A stretch of DNA of 64,000 nucleotides from assembly GCA_023055355.1 (NCBI GenBank), contig JALJCS010000001.1, positions 54,379,381 to 54,443,380 of the forward strand, in the 5' to 3' direction. Source of the stretch: Agelaius tricolor. Lineage: Eukaryota > Chordata > Aves > Passeriformes > Icteridae. How positions within the stretch are numbered: the stretch's first letter is position 1; each line of letters opens with the position of its first letter. Shown in pieces: positions 12,791 to 24,632 of the stretch. The position numbers were made by a program, and so were the translations under genes. Under the pieces are notes generated by a model, which worked only from the letters and a program-made list of their open reading frames with translations, did not search any database and was not told where the DNA came from.

Positions 12791-12924
12791 CCCGCGCGCC
12801 CCTCCCCCGGACCTGTTTTTGTGCGCGCTTGCCCCCCCCGGTCCCATCCCCCGGCCCCTCGCAGCCATCAGCCGCTCGTCCCAATTACGCTGAACGAGTC
12901 GCAACTCATCCAGGCTGAAAGTTA

Positions 12925-12934
12925 TATATAAAAA
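12925..12934 (+). promoter_or_regulatory. TATA-like box, plus strand
   Basis: TATATAAAAA inside the CpG island is a very good TATA match. If used, it would place a start roughly 30 bases downstream, near 12955-12965, in a purine-rich GGGGAAAGAGG context. Most CpG-island promoters lack TATA boxes, so a tissue-restricted or inducible start is one reading. It could also be an AT-rich chance match. Confidence 0.4.
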
Positions 12935-13260
12935 GAGAGCGGGCGAAGCGTGGGGAAAGAGGTCGGGAGGGACGAGGGGGAGGGAAAGCGGACAAGAGCA
13001 GCTGAGAGTGGCGGCCGGCGAGGGCACGGCAAGGGGCGCTGCCGCTGGACATGCGACCTTTTATTTTGGGCTCTCTCCCGGGTCAGCAGAAACTTCCCCC
13101 CGTCTGTGTTTCTCCCTCTCTCCCATTCCTCTCAGGAAAAGATCAGTATCTTGGGAGCTCATCCCTTTAATACACGTCCTAAACAAAATAAAAATGGGCA
13201 AAAATATCCCCAATGGCCAAGTACACCCCGGCCGCCCGAAGGCGCTCGGCCCCGTGTACA

Positions 13261-13270
13261 GGGGCGGGGG
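13261..13270 (+). promoter_or_regulatory. GC box (Sp1-type)
   Basis: GGGGCGGGGG is a full Sp/KLF consensus match. A second match, GGGGCGGG, is at 14037-14044. Both lie in the CpG island, where such sites are expected. Confidence 0.5.
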
Positions 13271-13325
13271 CAGGGCCGGCCTGTGAGGAGCGGGTCCTCT
13301 CTCTCTCCCCGAGTTCCAAAGTTTC

Positions 13326-13335
13326 CCTATTTAGG
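13326..13335. promoter_or_regulatory. CArG box (SRF-type)
   Basis: CCTATTTAGG fits the consensus CC, six A/T, GG exactly. Serum response factor binds such sites in promoters of immediate-early, cytoskeletal and muscle genes. The site lies about 390 bases downstream of the TATA-like box. Together with the TEAD-type pair at 13772-13788 it hints at control by actin/serum or Hippo signals. The motif is observed and the regulation inferred. Confidence 0.45.
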
Positions 13336-13665
13336 TCGCCTCGAGCTTTCGCTGCTCTTTGAGCCACTCCGAGGAATTAAACAAGGGCCACTAATAGGCG
13401 GGGGCTGGGGGAAGGAGGGCGGCCTTGGGCAAGGAGCAGCCGCCTGCCATTCGCCTCGGCCCCTCGCTCTTGCCCTCACTCGCCATCCTCCTCCCTCCCC
13501 GTCGTGTGTGTGGGTTCACAAAGGCACATCTGTGCGTGTCGGAGGGCCGGCCTGACGTGTTCTCCGCTCGCAGCAGCTGCGGTTTCTGAGGAAACAAGGC
13601 TGATTTTCTAGTCAGGCTGGAAGGGCTTTTTCCCGCTTCCCCCCCCTTTCCAAGCGCCTACGTGC

Positions 13666-13695
13666 GGGGGAGGGGGAGCGGGAGCGGCGGGGGGA
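13666..13695 (+). promoter_or_regulatory. G-quadruplex-prone G-rich stretch
   Basis: Four G-runs of five, five, three and six bases are separated by loops of one to six bases on the plus strand. This satisfies the usual four-run quadruplex rule. Such elements are frequent near CpG-island starts. Confidence 0.55.
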
Positions 13696-13771
13696 GGAGA
13701 GGAGCAAGAGAGCCGAGCCGAGCCCGCGCCGCAGCGGAGCCGCCGGGGGAGGGGCCGCGCGGGGCCTGCCG

Positions 13772-13803
13772 GGAATGTGCTGGGAATGGTTCGGCGTTCC
13801 CAG
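13772..13803. promoter_or_regulatory. Paired TEAD-type motifs within a short inverted repeat
   Basis: GGAATG (reverse complement CATTCC, the M-CAT/TEAD core) occurs at 13772-13777 and 13783-13788. The second copy is part of a 7-bp inverted repeat, CTGGGAA at 13780-13786 and TTCCCAG at 13797-13803, with a 10-base loop. Paired TEAD cores at close spacing are known to bind TEAD dimers. TTCCCAG/CTGGGAA also resembles part of other factor sites, so assignment is tentative. Confidence 0.35.
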
Positions 13804-14460
13804 GGCGGCTCTCGGTGTCGCAATCCCGCTCTCTCCTTCTCTCTCCGCGCTCTTGGCTTGTTTTCTTTAAGGCTACAACCTTTGTAGTCGGCGGCTGTTG
13901 CGCGAGGGTTCGGGATCGTCAAGGGGCGCTTCGCACCGTTTGCCAAAAATCCCTTTTAATCCTGCCAACTTGGGGGAGGGGGAACGGGAAAAAGAAAAAG
14001 CTCTGCTCAACTAAGTCCTCGCAGTCTCAGTGTTGCGGGGCGGGTTTTCACGCTCTCCGCTTCGACTTCCCCGGCTCCTCGGCAAGGGAAGGGGTTAATC
14101 CGAACCACTCCAGCTCTTTAAACCGGCTGCAGATCTGCGGTGCGATAGCGTCCGAGCAGGGGCTCGTCCTTCCCTCTCCCTCACACTGCCCGAGTCCCCG
14201 CTCAAAAGCCCGGCCCTGGCAACCAACACAAACAGATAATTGCCGTGCCCATGAACGATGGGCTCCGGCGTGACACGCAGCCCGGCCCGGCAGCGGGGGA
14301 GGAGAGGAGCGGAGGGATGGGGGGCAGCCAGCGAGAGGCCCGCGATGGGAGGCAGCGACCGCCGCCCCCCCCGAGCGGCCCTGGACACACAGGATCGCCT
14401 CACAGAAATTTCGTGAGGTTTTCCTTTGCTACCTGCGCGTCGTGATAAGACACGCAAAAT

Positions 14461-14950
14461 AATTAAAGGCTGTAGAACAAACCCGCAGCCAACAAGGACA
14501 TGCCAGGGAAAGATCAAATGTTCCGAGTTAAAAAGGAGCGCAGCCCTTCAGCTTTCCCGTTCTAGCCGCCCACAATAGCCCCCCCTCATAACTAGAAATT
14601 AAAGGCTGGGAGGGAGGACGGAGGGTGGGAACTACTGGTGTTCTGACAAGGACGGGAAGAAGAAAGAGGAGACCAGAATGAAATGCACGTGGAAAGACTT
14701 TTGACGAGTTCGGTAAATAAAGTCGTAATTGACTGTAATAGGCAAAGGTGGAAGACAAACATTTGTGCTCTTTGTTCTGATATTAGAAATGTCAGATGAA
14801 ACTTTAATCCCTTGTAGCTGTTTATTTGTAAAATGTCCAAACATCTTCCTGTGCACACACCATAACAAATTAATTTCACTGATGTTTAGCGTTTGAGATC
14901 ACCGTAGACAAGCAAGGAATTGATTCTGAGATATAAAAGCTAATGTTACA
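14461..14950. other. Downstream shore of CpG island, no feature
   Basis: CpG density falls away. Short frames on the minus strand up to 95 codons show no known domain. No convincing splice donor is seen. Confidence 0.5.
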
Positions 14951-15122
14951 AATTTTTCAAACTTGATTGCCTGCTATTAGGTACCTATGTTCATATTTAG
15001 TCACTGAAATAATTGGCCTAATTTTCAGAAATGATAAGCACTCACATTTTCAATTAATTTCACATCTCTGAAAATTAGGCCATTACATATCTAAATTTGA
15101 CCTAGGTTTGAAAATTCTGGTG
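14951..15122. mobile_element. Ancient amniote fold-back (palindromic) repeat
   Basis: An inner inverted repeat pairs GGCCTAATTTTCAGAAATG (15015-15033) with the segment at 15063-15081, 18 of 19 bases. Outer arms TTTTCAAAC (14954-14962) and GTTTGAAAA (15106-15114) pair as well, and the ATATTTAG and CTAAAT words between them are placed symmetrically. The order of words (TAGGTACCTA, ATATTTAG, GGCCTAATTTTCAG, TAAGCACTCA, then the mirror set) is that of a palindromic repeat I know to be abundant in turtle and crocodilian genomes, where it reads GGCCTGATTTTCAG and TGAGCACC. I cannot give its library name. Divergence looks high, consistent with great age. It lies about 500 bases beyond the CpG island, so it may have been co-opted. 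Confidence 0.7.
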
Positions 15123-18100
15123 TATCTCTGAAACAGAAAAAACCCGGAGTGATTACAACTGAATTCTGGCATAATTACTTAGCATTAAATATGGAGACAC
15201 TAGAAAAGGAAAATACATTCACTGGGCAATGGTATCTAGTGCTACAGAAGCTATGTGACAATTGAATTACAAACATTCAAAGCTCTATCTGAATCTGATA
15301 CTTAGATTGGCTTCAGTTATTGCTGTGGAAGAAAAAATAAACAACTCATATCCCAACAGAAAATAAAACACACATTTACAAATTGTCAGGACTGACCCCA
15401 AACATTTGGCCATATTAATCACATTTAATGCACATTCTCCACAAAGGAATTAAAGGGGGAAAAATCACTTCTGCTTTAAAGAGGGGAAAAGGCAAACTGG
15501 ATAAAGACCGCATGTGCAAATATTCCTCACTGCATCTAATTTAACTGCTATTTGTAACTGTACAAAGACTGTTTTTCCCACAATTTCAACTGAACTTTTC
15601 TGCAAGTTTGAGCAAGGCACAGGGGTGGCTCTAAAGAGGAATATTAGAAACAGAGGGAAAAGAGATTCTTGAGAAATGCCAAAAATAATCATGTTTCTTG
15701 CCTTCTGCCAGAATTGGAGTCAGTTTTACCAAGCGGAAGCACTCAAAAATCCTGTGTCTGGGCTCAAAAGAAGGAAAAAAGCTTTACAGAACATGAAACT
15801 TTTAGGAAACAAATTTGGATTCGTTTTATACATTTTGTAGGTTTTGAACCTGTAAAGTAGGTGCTTCGATCATTATTCTCACGTCCCTCCCCCACCATTT
15901 TACAAGAGCTAACAAATGCCCCCCTACAAGCACTGGAATGTCGAAGCTGAAGGGTTTTGTTATTGTTGTTTCGTTTTCTCAAATTATCCAAAACCCAGAA
16001 ATCCAGCCCCTGATCCATCCTCATCTCTTCCCCTCTGCCCTCCCATGAAAGTCCTGCAGTAAATTTGCCAAGTCCAAGCGCCCGGGGAGCCGGCAGCCAG
16101 GCTTCCCTGCGGCTGCTGCCTCTGCCTCAGCCCGGTAGGGCAGCACCAGCAATGGCTCCTTCTGCCGTGCTCGCCACAAAAGGTGACCTGCTGTAATAGT
16201 GAGGCAGTATCTTCAGCTCGATCTAAATCCTTCATGCAGGGAAAAATCAGCTGCAGTGGCTTTCAGAGTCCTAGGCTCTCCTTGTCAGCAGGCCCCTAGG
16301 CATAGAGATTGCAGGAGGGAATTTACGTCCCAGCCCTACTGCGGCCGGGGAAGGCAGCGAGCAAGGGTGAATTGAGCACTGCGTTTCGGATGGCCGGCAT
16401 AAGGCAAAATTTGGAGCTGAGATCCTTGGAGGAACCTATGGCATACGAAATTGTTTGAAACCCCCAAATTATCTCATCCTCATCGTATTCCCTCATGATA
16501 GTTAACTTGCTAGGAATGCTGTTCTTTGATGACAAGTGCTTTAAAGGCACAGGGCAGAGTCGCAGCCACTGTACTTGCTTTCCCCTTAACAGCTTTGGCA
16601 GGCCCTGCAGCAATGTCGAGCTGTTGCTCTGCAGGCTTTCTAAGTCCATCTCAACTAATGGTCAGTGTTGAGGGCCAGGGGAATGGGGGCTGGGAGAGGG
16701 ATGTTTGAGGAACTGAAACACATGGCGGAAGAAAAAATCTAGTGAGCTTCTCTGATTAAGGGGGACCACAAATGAATGGTCTGCAATTTATCAGTACTTT
16801 AATGTGGACAAGTACAAGCTCAGATGGAATGACCTGTAAGCAGCAGATGTAGCTTTAAATATGGTTGAAGAAGGTATTTTTTTCAGTGTTGTACTACTTT
16901 GTGGACAGTAACAGCAACTGGAAAATGATGCAACTATAACTCATATACAGAAAGCAAATGGTCTGTTTATATTTGGAAAAATCAAACATCTAATATGTAG
17001 ACTATATTGGCTTACAACCTTTTCAAATGAAAACACAAAGGCTTTGTATGTATTATATTCTAGAAGTGCCAACAAGACCATTCAGAGATACAAAGCCTAA
17101 AAAAACAAATGCCATCCATTTCAGTGCCTGTTAAACAAGAAAGTGACCCCAATTCCTTAAAATAAGGTTTCAAAAACTCTAGAAAAAAGCAAGAAAATTA
17201 TCTTGCTGGTAAGTAAATCTCTATTTCCAAATCTTCCAAGATCCAATAGCAACATTCAACACACACAATCACAAAGCTCTGAAAATGCTTCTAAAGTTCT
17301 AAGAAAGCCTGTACTGCCTCATAGGAATTATTCACATCTCTTTCCATGCTGTGGAAGACTTGAAAGGGAAAATAAGGTATATATGCATAAATATTTGACA
17401 TACTGGTCCAAGCCTCTAAAAAGTATGAAAATAAGAACATGTGAAAGGAGCCAACCCAGACGAATGCCTGCATGATTAGATGAGTGCTGCCTTCCATTCC
17501 CTTCCTTTTACCACTAAATGAAATTGTCATTAGCAGAGTGTCAGTCCCAATATCATCAACTTAATAAAGCAAGATTGAAACAGGAGACTAAGCCAGTTAA
17601 TGCAGTCCTCCAAATGCAAACCATATCAGAAGAATACTGTTTAAAAGGCATGGTGCTGCTTCTAGCAGAGAAACTAGTAACTAACAGACTGGACAACAAT
17701 TCTTGAAGGAAAAGGAGCAAAGATACTCATTGCAGTGTAGAGAACACTGAAAAACTGTATCTGAGAAAGTTATGGGTAAACATGAAGCATGATACAGAAA
17801 AGGGTTATTTACGATACAGTTTAAGTATCTAAAGACTCTTTAGTAACCAATGATCAGCATACAAGCAACAGATTGGTTAGGCAGATGCAACCTTGGGCAC
17901 TTTAAAAGATTAAAATTGAGATGAATTGCTAATGCTCCTGGATATTTCCCTTTTCCTCCCCAGTTCAAACTGGCGTCATTACCTGTGTTTGGTGGGGAGT
18001 GGGAAACACCCCAAACCAGAAAGCAATTTACATATTGATCACACCAATGCACTGTATGCAAGGAAAATCCTTATCCAGACTACACAGACTCCCTAACAAG

Positions 18101-18419
18101 GTTTCTCTGAAAAGAAATCTATTGTAGTAGACTCAGGCAAAAGTGGGAATTCACGGTCATTGAAGGAAGTTGTCTTCTTCAGGGACTGAAAAACTAGGAT
18201 TGTTTTAATACTGTACAAAAGCCAAACACCCAAATCCATATGAGGAAAGCCTAAGAAGTTCCAGCCTAGTGATTCAACAGCCTACTGAAGTTCTCATCTA
18301 CCGTGCATCAAGAGATTTACAAACAGAGTGCTACATGCTCCACAGCACAATGGGACCAATTTCTGAAACAAGAAACCTGTAACAAAGCTAATTTATTCCA
18401 TCAGATTGAAACAACCTTC
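15123..18419. other. Non-coding stretch beyond the CpG island
   Basis: AT-rich with a GC-richer patch at 16040-16200 that has a few CpGs. A good plus-strand donor (CTG then GTAAGT) sits near 17209, with weak acceptors upstream and no convincing frame between. Nothing else is recognised. Confidence 0.5.
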
Positions 18420-18620
18420 ATTAGGTTCCCCACAACCCTTCATAAACACAACTTTATTTGAAAATGTTCGAGCATAAGATTAATCAATAATTGTTTTTAA
18501 CTGTGTTTTACAGTTTCAGGCAACTGTTCTTGTATAAATATTGTCTATTTATACATTCTCATTGCGAGTGAAGCCATATGCAAACACAGAAAGCCTATGA
18601 ATTTTATTTTCTCAACAGTA
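18420..18620. promoter_or_regulatory. Weak candidate cis-regulatory segment
   Basis: A/T-rich sequence with TTAATCAATAATTG, CTTGTATAAATATTG and CTATTTATA words, i.e. homeodomain- and MEF2/forkhead-like sites close together, plus retained CpGs near 18469 and 18565. The density resembles non-coding elements around developmental genes. Base composition alone could also give these words. Confidence 0.2.
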
Positions 18621-21615
18621 TCTGTGGAGGAGGGAGTCAAATATGATCCCTTCCCCGCGCCCTGCATACAGCTATGAAATCAATGGCATATGCTCTTCCA
18701 TCAATTCCTAACCTGAGACGATTTTTTTCCTAAGGGACACCAAGGAGAGGGTTTAGGAAAATATAGGAGAATAACACAGTTTAGAGGCAGAATAGCTGTG
18801 AGTAAATAACGTTTCCATCTCTTTAAATCCCTACCCATGTGAGCTTCCAATTGTACTTCACACTAAATACCATTTTCCTAAAGGGGAATTCCAAAGTCCG
18901 TGGGAGATAGAAGCTATGCTCTCCCAGAATCACCCAGTTGAAGCCTGGCTTCAAGAGCTTGGTAAACATGGAAAAAACCTGTCTAGGTGACATGTTGAAA
19001 AAAGCTTGAGAGAGAGAACATGCTGGCATTGCCCCAGCTATGGTAGAGCATGTCTGGGTCATCCCAGGCCTTCCACTTTCCCAACTGACCCTCAAAGCAT
19101 CTGACACGCTCTGTCTTGAGAATATCAGGCACAAAGATTTTCTAATTAGATCCAGAAAGCCAAGGGAATCCTCCTGTTTGTTTTCATTTGATGATGATGA
19201 TGAAGAAACATGTAAAATGTAGGAGGAAGCCTAAAGCCCATAAAGGTGAACAGAAGCACATGAACTGTGGAGACTCAAATGACTGGAGTTGTGACATGGC
19301 CTCAGGGAAAACCTTAGTGTGTCCTGAAAGTTACCTTGTCCTGAAAAGTTAATTTTTAACAGTCCACCAAAAGGCCCTGGATCTCTCACTTTGGACAAGA
19401 TTATGTAGGCACGAAGACAACTCTGTAACAATAACAGAGAGGGTAGGTGGACACTGGCTGTAACAGGCGAGTACTCCAGAAGGCTGATTCACTGAAGGCT
19501 CTTCCTCAGCCACAGGAGAGACTGCATGGATCAGGGTGGGGTGAATTAGCACTGAGAAGATCTCTACTTGGGAGTTCCAGGCAGAGAGGGAGCGCAAGTG
19601 CAACCTGAGAAAACTTAACAGAGGCCCACTTCTTCTCAGCTCAAGCAAGTAATCCAGAATACTGAGCAGAGCAACCTGAAACAGGGTCATGTTTGTTTTG
19701 TTCCTCTGCAGATACTGCTGAGGAAATAAAATTTTCTGGCTTTCTGTGCTTGCATATGGGTTCACTCAGAATTTCAGCCACCCACCAAGCTGAAAAATGT
19801 GGTTTATTTAGCCATATACATTCATTAAAGATATATTCTCAATCTTCAGTGATTTGTAATTCAAGACTTGCTGAACCAAAGGTCACACATCTTTGTATTA
19901 AATAGCATTTCATGAAGTTTTCTTCTACTAATTTATCAGATCTTTATTTTGAGCCCACATACTTTTTTGGCATCTGTAACATCTTTCAGCAAAAATATCT
20001 ACAGTTTAACATGACTCTTTTGGTTTACTTTCAGCATGCTCCCTTGCTTTGGAAGAGACTGAAGTAGGACTGGACTTCACAGGTGTTTCTGAAATGGCAC
20101 CCCAAGATAGGACTTCTGCACGTGCACATGTCATCCCAGAATGGAAGAGCATGAATAGGACTCCTAAAGTGCTCAATATTGTACACACATACACACACAG
20201 AGAAATAAAAATAAAACTATACCTTTTATGAGCAGGGGACCTGCTTCTTTACAGATGTTGTGCTGCTCTTACAAGAGAATAGAGACCAAAACACATGCCA
20301 AAAATCTGGGGGAGGGGTAAGAAAACAACACTCTTTGTATATCCAGAAGGCCCCTTACAGAAAAGGCAACCTTTCAGTCTTGGAGAGTACAGTTTGAAAG
20401 GTTAAATCATTTTGGCATTTGAGATAAAGAAAATATCTTAACTTTTCTCTTTACCAGCTCCCTACTAGAACTGGTTACAATGTCTAATTTAATGTGCCTT
20501 ACCAGTTGAAGAACATTTGTTGGAATACCTTGGTTAAACATGTACAAAATACAATTTACTTTGACAGTTTAAATCATGTTATTTCCCAAAATTTGAATTC
20601 AGCATTATTTTTAAGCTAAGGTAAACACCTCTTAAAGTATTAGCAAAATTTTGGAATGACTGCCAGTGTTTCATTCCTTTACAGAATACATTTTTCAGAG
20701 AAAAAAATAACCTTCTGATGAACTGAATTAATTAACCTAATCCTAAAGGAAAAAAAATTATGCCTATCAGTCCTACAATTGAGAGACACTGTTTAGGAGA
20801 GGTTGTTACAAACAATTAACAAAGATTATTTTTATTTTAACTTTACTCCCCCCATTCCCATTACACTTTTATCAAGAGTAATAGCAATAACTTTTAAATC
20901 TGATGGGTCAAGTTAAATAGGAAGAAAACTTCCTCTGGCTCTTTCTTGTGTTGCTTGTCTTTAAGGAGGCTTTCTGACTATAAAGAAAATTACTTTAACC
21001 TAATCCTATTTTGAAGGGGAAAAATAACTGTTGGGCTTTACTGCCAGACTTCTTGGGTTAATAATGAGGACAAGCCCTTCAAAATAGATGTAAAAATACA
21101 CAACAACTTACTCCAGAAATGTTAATTCACATCCAACTACAAGAGCTCAGTGCTATCAGCAGATGTAATTCTCACCTCCACAGCTTTCTCATCTGTGTAT
21201 GTATCTATATATATGCACTTAAAAATAATTTCTTAATGCATTTCTTTAACAAAAAATACAGTTCAACAAACTTCACGATTTGCAGGCTGTTTTAGGCCAT
21301 GAAGGATGATGACTACAAAGGTGAAGCAGATTTGTATTACATTTGGCTTTGGATCTCACAAAACTACCTTTCACAGTGGAAAAATCATCTCTGTTCTCCA
21401 GGGCGCATAATTTACTTGTCTTCAGAAAAGGCAGCTGACACTAACATTACAAATACAAGGCTCTGAGTCTCAATTACAGGAATTAACTCCATTTGGCCTG
21501 GCTGGATTTTGTTCCCTAGCCTTGCTGCACCCATGTGTCAATGCAAATTCTGAACTCAATCAGAACAGAAATGGTAGCAAATAGTGGGTTATTGGTAAAA
21601 TAGCTTTGTTTATGT
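18621..21615. other. Non-coding stretch, no feature recognised
   Basis: Frames up to about 138 codons overlap on both strands around 19350-19770 without domain-like composition. A (TGA)5-type run at 19190-19204 is the only simple repeat seen. Confidence 0.5.
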
Positions 21616-21640
21616 ACACACACACACACACACACACACA
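21616..21640. repeat. (AC)n microsatellite
   Basis: An uninterrupted 25-base AC tract on the plus strand, preceded by TATGT. Long enough to be length-polymorphic. Confidence 0.92.
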
Positions 21641-24059
21641 GAGTTTTTCTCAGCAGAACTCAGTTAACATGATTCACAAATGTTCACTTTTCAGAAAACT
21701 TGTGTAGCATATCTCAGTACCAACTGTGCAAGTCCACATTCCCTTACTGAAGAAGCATCCAGGCAAAAATCTCAAAACCACAAGCAAGCAAAATGAGATC
21801 CATGGAGTTCCACCACAGAGATAGCATCGTCTATAGTAACGAGCTGTAGCCTGCAAAGTGTGCGTGTCCCAGCACACAGTGCACCTCCAGGCCACACCTC
21901 TGCAGCCTTAAAAATCAGAAGGCTGCACAAGATCTGCTGCATTTTATAAACACCAGCAAGTACACAACATGCTTTCTGTAGAGTTTGTATGTTATTGCCT
22001 TAATGGAAGTCTAGGTTAAAACAGCTTCTGTTTGCATAATAGAGGAAGAAGTGTTATTTTCAACTCATCCGAAAGACCCCACATCATCTAATCCAGTCAT
22101 CTTTAAGATGTAAGGACAGGAAAACTTATCTTTGCAATTTTTCACAAAAGGTGTTATGTTTTAAATAAATCCTATTTTTGAAGTGGGATGCAACACATTA
22201 ATTTTGTTGGATCTCTTCATACCTGGCATTGTGTTTATACTTCTGTATGTATTAAAGCAGTGGAATACAACTTCGTGATATATGTGATGATTCTGAATTT
22301 CCTGATTTTCCTTCTCTAGTCCTGTGTGCGTAGGCACATGCATGCACACACACCTACTTCTCCCCCTAATGGTACTTGTACAGTTAAAGTGTTCCACTGA
22401 TTAAAAGTTAAAAAAAAAAAAAATCGTTTTTTCCTCCTCTGCTTTCACACAAGCACCTAGAAGAATAAAATGAGTAGGAATGGTTCTGCTAATGATTCAC
22501 TTTGCTCTAAAGTCATCACATCAACATCTCCATGTTCATTTCACATCCACTCCCCAGCTGGTGCACACAAGTGACCAGTACATGGGACAGTCCATTAATG
22601 AGAGGAAGAAAACAGAGAAAGAAAAGGTTAAGGGAAGATTGCAACTAATTCATACTCACTTTTCAGCATTTGTCAGAAAATATATTCTCACAAACAGGGA
22701 TGTACTAAAAATTATATGCTTTCTCAAAAACAGAAGAGGACAAAAATACTTATTTTTGGTGCAAAATGACAGACTAAATAAATGATGGCTCTGTTTGTCT
22801 TTGGAATTAACAGCATAACAACAGTATCTGAGCTGTAAATATATGCAATTAATAAATGAAAACTTGAACTTTCTTCTGAATTTGTTTCAAGTACTCTTCC
22901 TGAAGTCCTTAAGAACAATGTCTTGCTGATCGTTTAACCATTTGACAATACATAGGCATGCAAACCTGTCCTAGTCTACATTTTTGCTGTACAGCAGTAA
23001 TAAAATAAATGTTTTAGGGCTAAATGCTCCTGATATTTGCCTTGACTCATATCTGCAGCTGCTACTGACTGACTTCTATGGTACCAGTTCTGGCAAGGCC
23101 CTGGTTTGCTGGGCTGAGGGCTCAGGAGAGCTCAGTTCAACACAGCAGTCCAGTCTATCCTACATGAAGAAGCCAGGGTAAATCAGAATCTTGCTATGCC
23201 TTGGCTTCTAGAACCGCCATGTTCCAAATTTAAAGAAAACCCAAACTTCTCTGTCCTTTATTAAGACTGGTTTTTTTGAAAGCTTAATTATTTACTTCAG
23301 TAACTTTAAAAAGAGATCTCTAACAAAAAATCTCTCACCTTGGTATCTCCTATACAACAGTCCCCAAAGAAGTGAATTCTACAGCTGTGTTGTGTCAGCA
23401 AATAGACAAGAAAATAAAAAGAGAATAGGGAGACAGGCTTGTAAAACACATATTGCAAGTACAAAGTTAGCTCCTAAGTGGCATGTTAGCCTTCGGGGCT
23501 TCCTCAGGCCCTGAAAAAAAAATAGAGCAATTAACAGATAAACAAGCTGTATTTTGTTTGCTTGTTTGGGGGATGCATTTTTCTTTCTTTGGTGGGGTTG
23601 TTTTCATTGATGTTTATTTTCTGATGCTCGAGAACAAAGAAAATTCATAATTTGCAGATTTCCTAAAAAGCCAAGGCAGCCCAATAATGTAACACTGTTA
23701 TTTGTACTTGTTAACAACAGCAGCAGCAGCAATAACAAAATACTGGAAGAGAAGAGACAGTAGGGAAAGGAATATGATGTTTCCTTTCTTCCCCAGCATT
23801 TGGAAAATAGCCTGTAGGGAAACACCACCGATTATTTTTCATAGAAAAAAACCAACAGAAACCGTGCTTAGTCCCCCACCACTGAGGATTAGCTGCTCAG
23901 AGAGAAGATTTTTCATTTTCACACATGCACACGCTTCTACACACGCTTGGTTTAGATAAATTTGCACAAGCTGCTTTAACTAAACTGATGGGAAGCTTGG
24001 CTGCATCTGAAATACATGGTAATTCTCATGGACAAGAGGGTGGGTACTGCATACATGTT
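21641..24059. other. Non-coding stretch, no gene recognised
   Basis: Contains a 14-base A run at 22410-22423 and a (CAG)4-like run near 23716. No coding signal is seen. Confidence 0.5.
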
Positions 24060-24310
24060 GTTCAGAATTAGACAGCAATTTAGGACATCAAATTGATCTG
24101 GGATGAGCAACCATGCTTTTATTCAGTGACTTACTATGAAGCCACCAATATTGTGGCCATGGTAATAAACTCAGGTGCATGTGGGCACAGGTGAAAGCAG
24201 CAATACAAGAGGCTTTGATTATTTTCTCCTTTTAGATTTTATTAAATATAATAATTTTATTTTGAGCATGTATAGAGCCATTTAATTGTCTGGTCTGGTT
24301 TGTATGAAAG
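24060..24310. promoter_or_regulatory. Candidate cis-regulatory segment
   Basis: Contains CCAATATTGTGG around a CAATATTG palindrome, repeated TTTGATTATTTT- and TTTAATTG-type words, TAATTTTATTTT and a CAGGTG E-box. The clustering of Sox-, homeodomain- and forkhead-like sites is suggestive only. No conservation data are available. Confidence 0.2.
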
Positions 24311-24379
24311 CGTAATTTACCTTCTTTTCCTCCTCCCCCTTCATTTGTTCTCTCTTTCCATGCCTCCCTTATAGTCAGA

Positions 24380-24420
24380 TTTGACTATATAGACAGATTT
24401 TGACTATAGACAGATTTTCA
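24380..24420. repeat. Imperfect tandem duplication, about 17-19 bp unit
   Basis: ACTATATAGACAGATTTTG is followed directly by ACTATAGACAGATTTTC. The second copy lacks one TA step. A partial third copy, CAGATTTG, precedes them. This looks like replication slippage. Confidence 0.7.
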
Positions 24421-24601
24421 CAAAATGTGAAAAATTTATTATAACATCTTTCAGAAGTTGCACAAGAAATACCTCTGAAAAAACTCCATGACTATGGAAT
24501 CAGGGCTCAGGGGGAGATCATTTCACTCACCATGGCTCACTCTGTTTTAATGTTCAATTTTTCATTTGTAACTACAGTTACATTTCTGCAACAATACATT
24601 T

Positions 24602-24632
24602 AAAAGAAAAGAAAAAAAAAAAGAAGAAAAAA
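24602..24632. repeat. A-rich purine tract
   Basis: All bases are A or G on the plus strand and mostly A. It is not preceded by a recognisable retroposed sequence, so it is taken as a simple repeat rather than a poly(A) tail. Confidence 0.7.

Larger units (their letters stand above)
12460..14460. promoter_or_regulatory. CpG island, probable promoter
   Basis: About 2 kb of dense CpG with GC-rich words sits abruptly between AT-rich flanks. Vertebrate CpG islands of this size usually mark promoters of housekeeping or developmental genes. It holds CCAAT, YY1-type, GC-box, TATA-like, CArG, E2F-like (13629-13636), CRE half (TGACGT, 13553-13558) and TEAD-type motifs. The frames in it, up to about 200 codons, are composition artefacts present on both strands, and none resembles a known protein. 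No convincing first-exon donor (AG then GTAAGT or GTGAGT) is seen on either strand, so the transcript could be coding with a 5' exon that I cannot delimit, or a long non-coding RNA. Direction is unresolved, with a slight lean to plus from the TATA-like box. Confidence 0.85.

Noticed and set aside
13104..13135. Very good splice acceptor (pyrimidine tract ending TCTCAG) in the CpG island
   Set aside because: No matching downstream donor, and it lies just past the probable start, so it is most likely chance pyrimidine richness.
13391..13486. 31-codon minus-strand frame starting MASEGKSEG with an excellent Kozak context inside the CpG island
   Set aside because: Short, in GC-skewed sequence where such ATGs are common, with no known similarity and no supported transcript direction.
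12950..13555. 201-codon plus-strand frame in the CpG island
   Set aside because: Arg/Pro/Gly-rich composition artefact. Equivalent frames exist on the other strand and no domain is visible.
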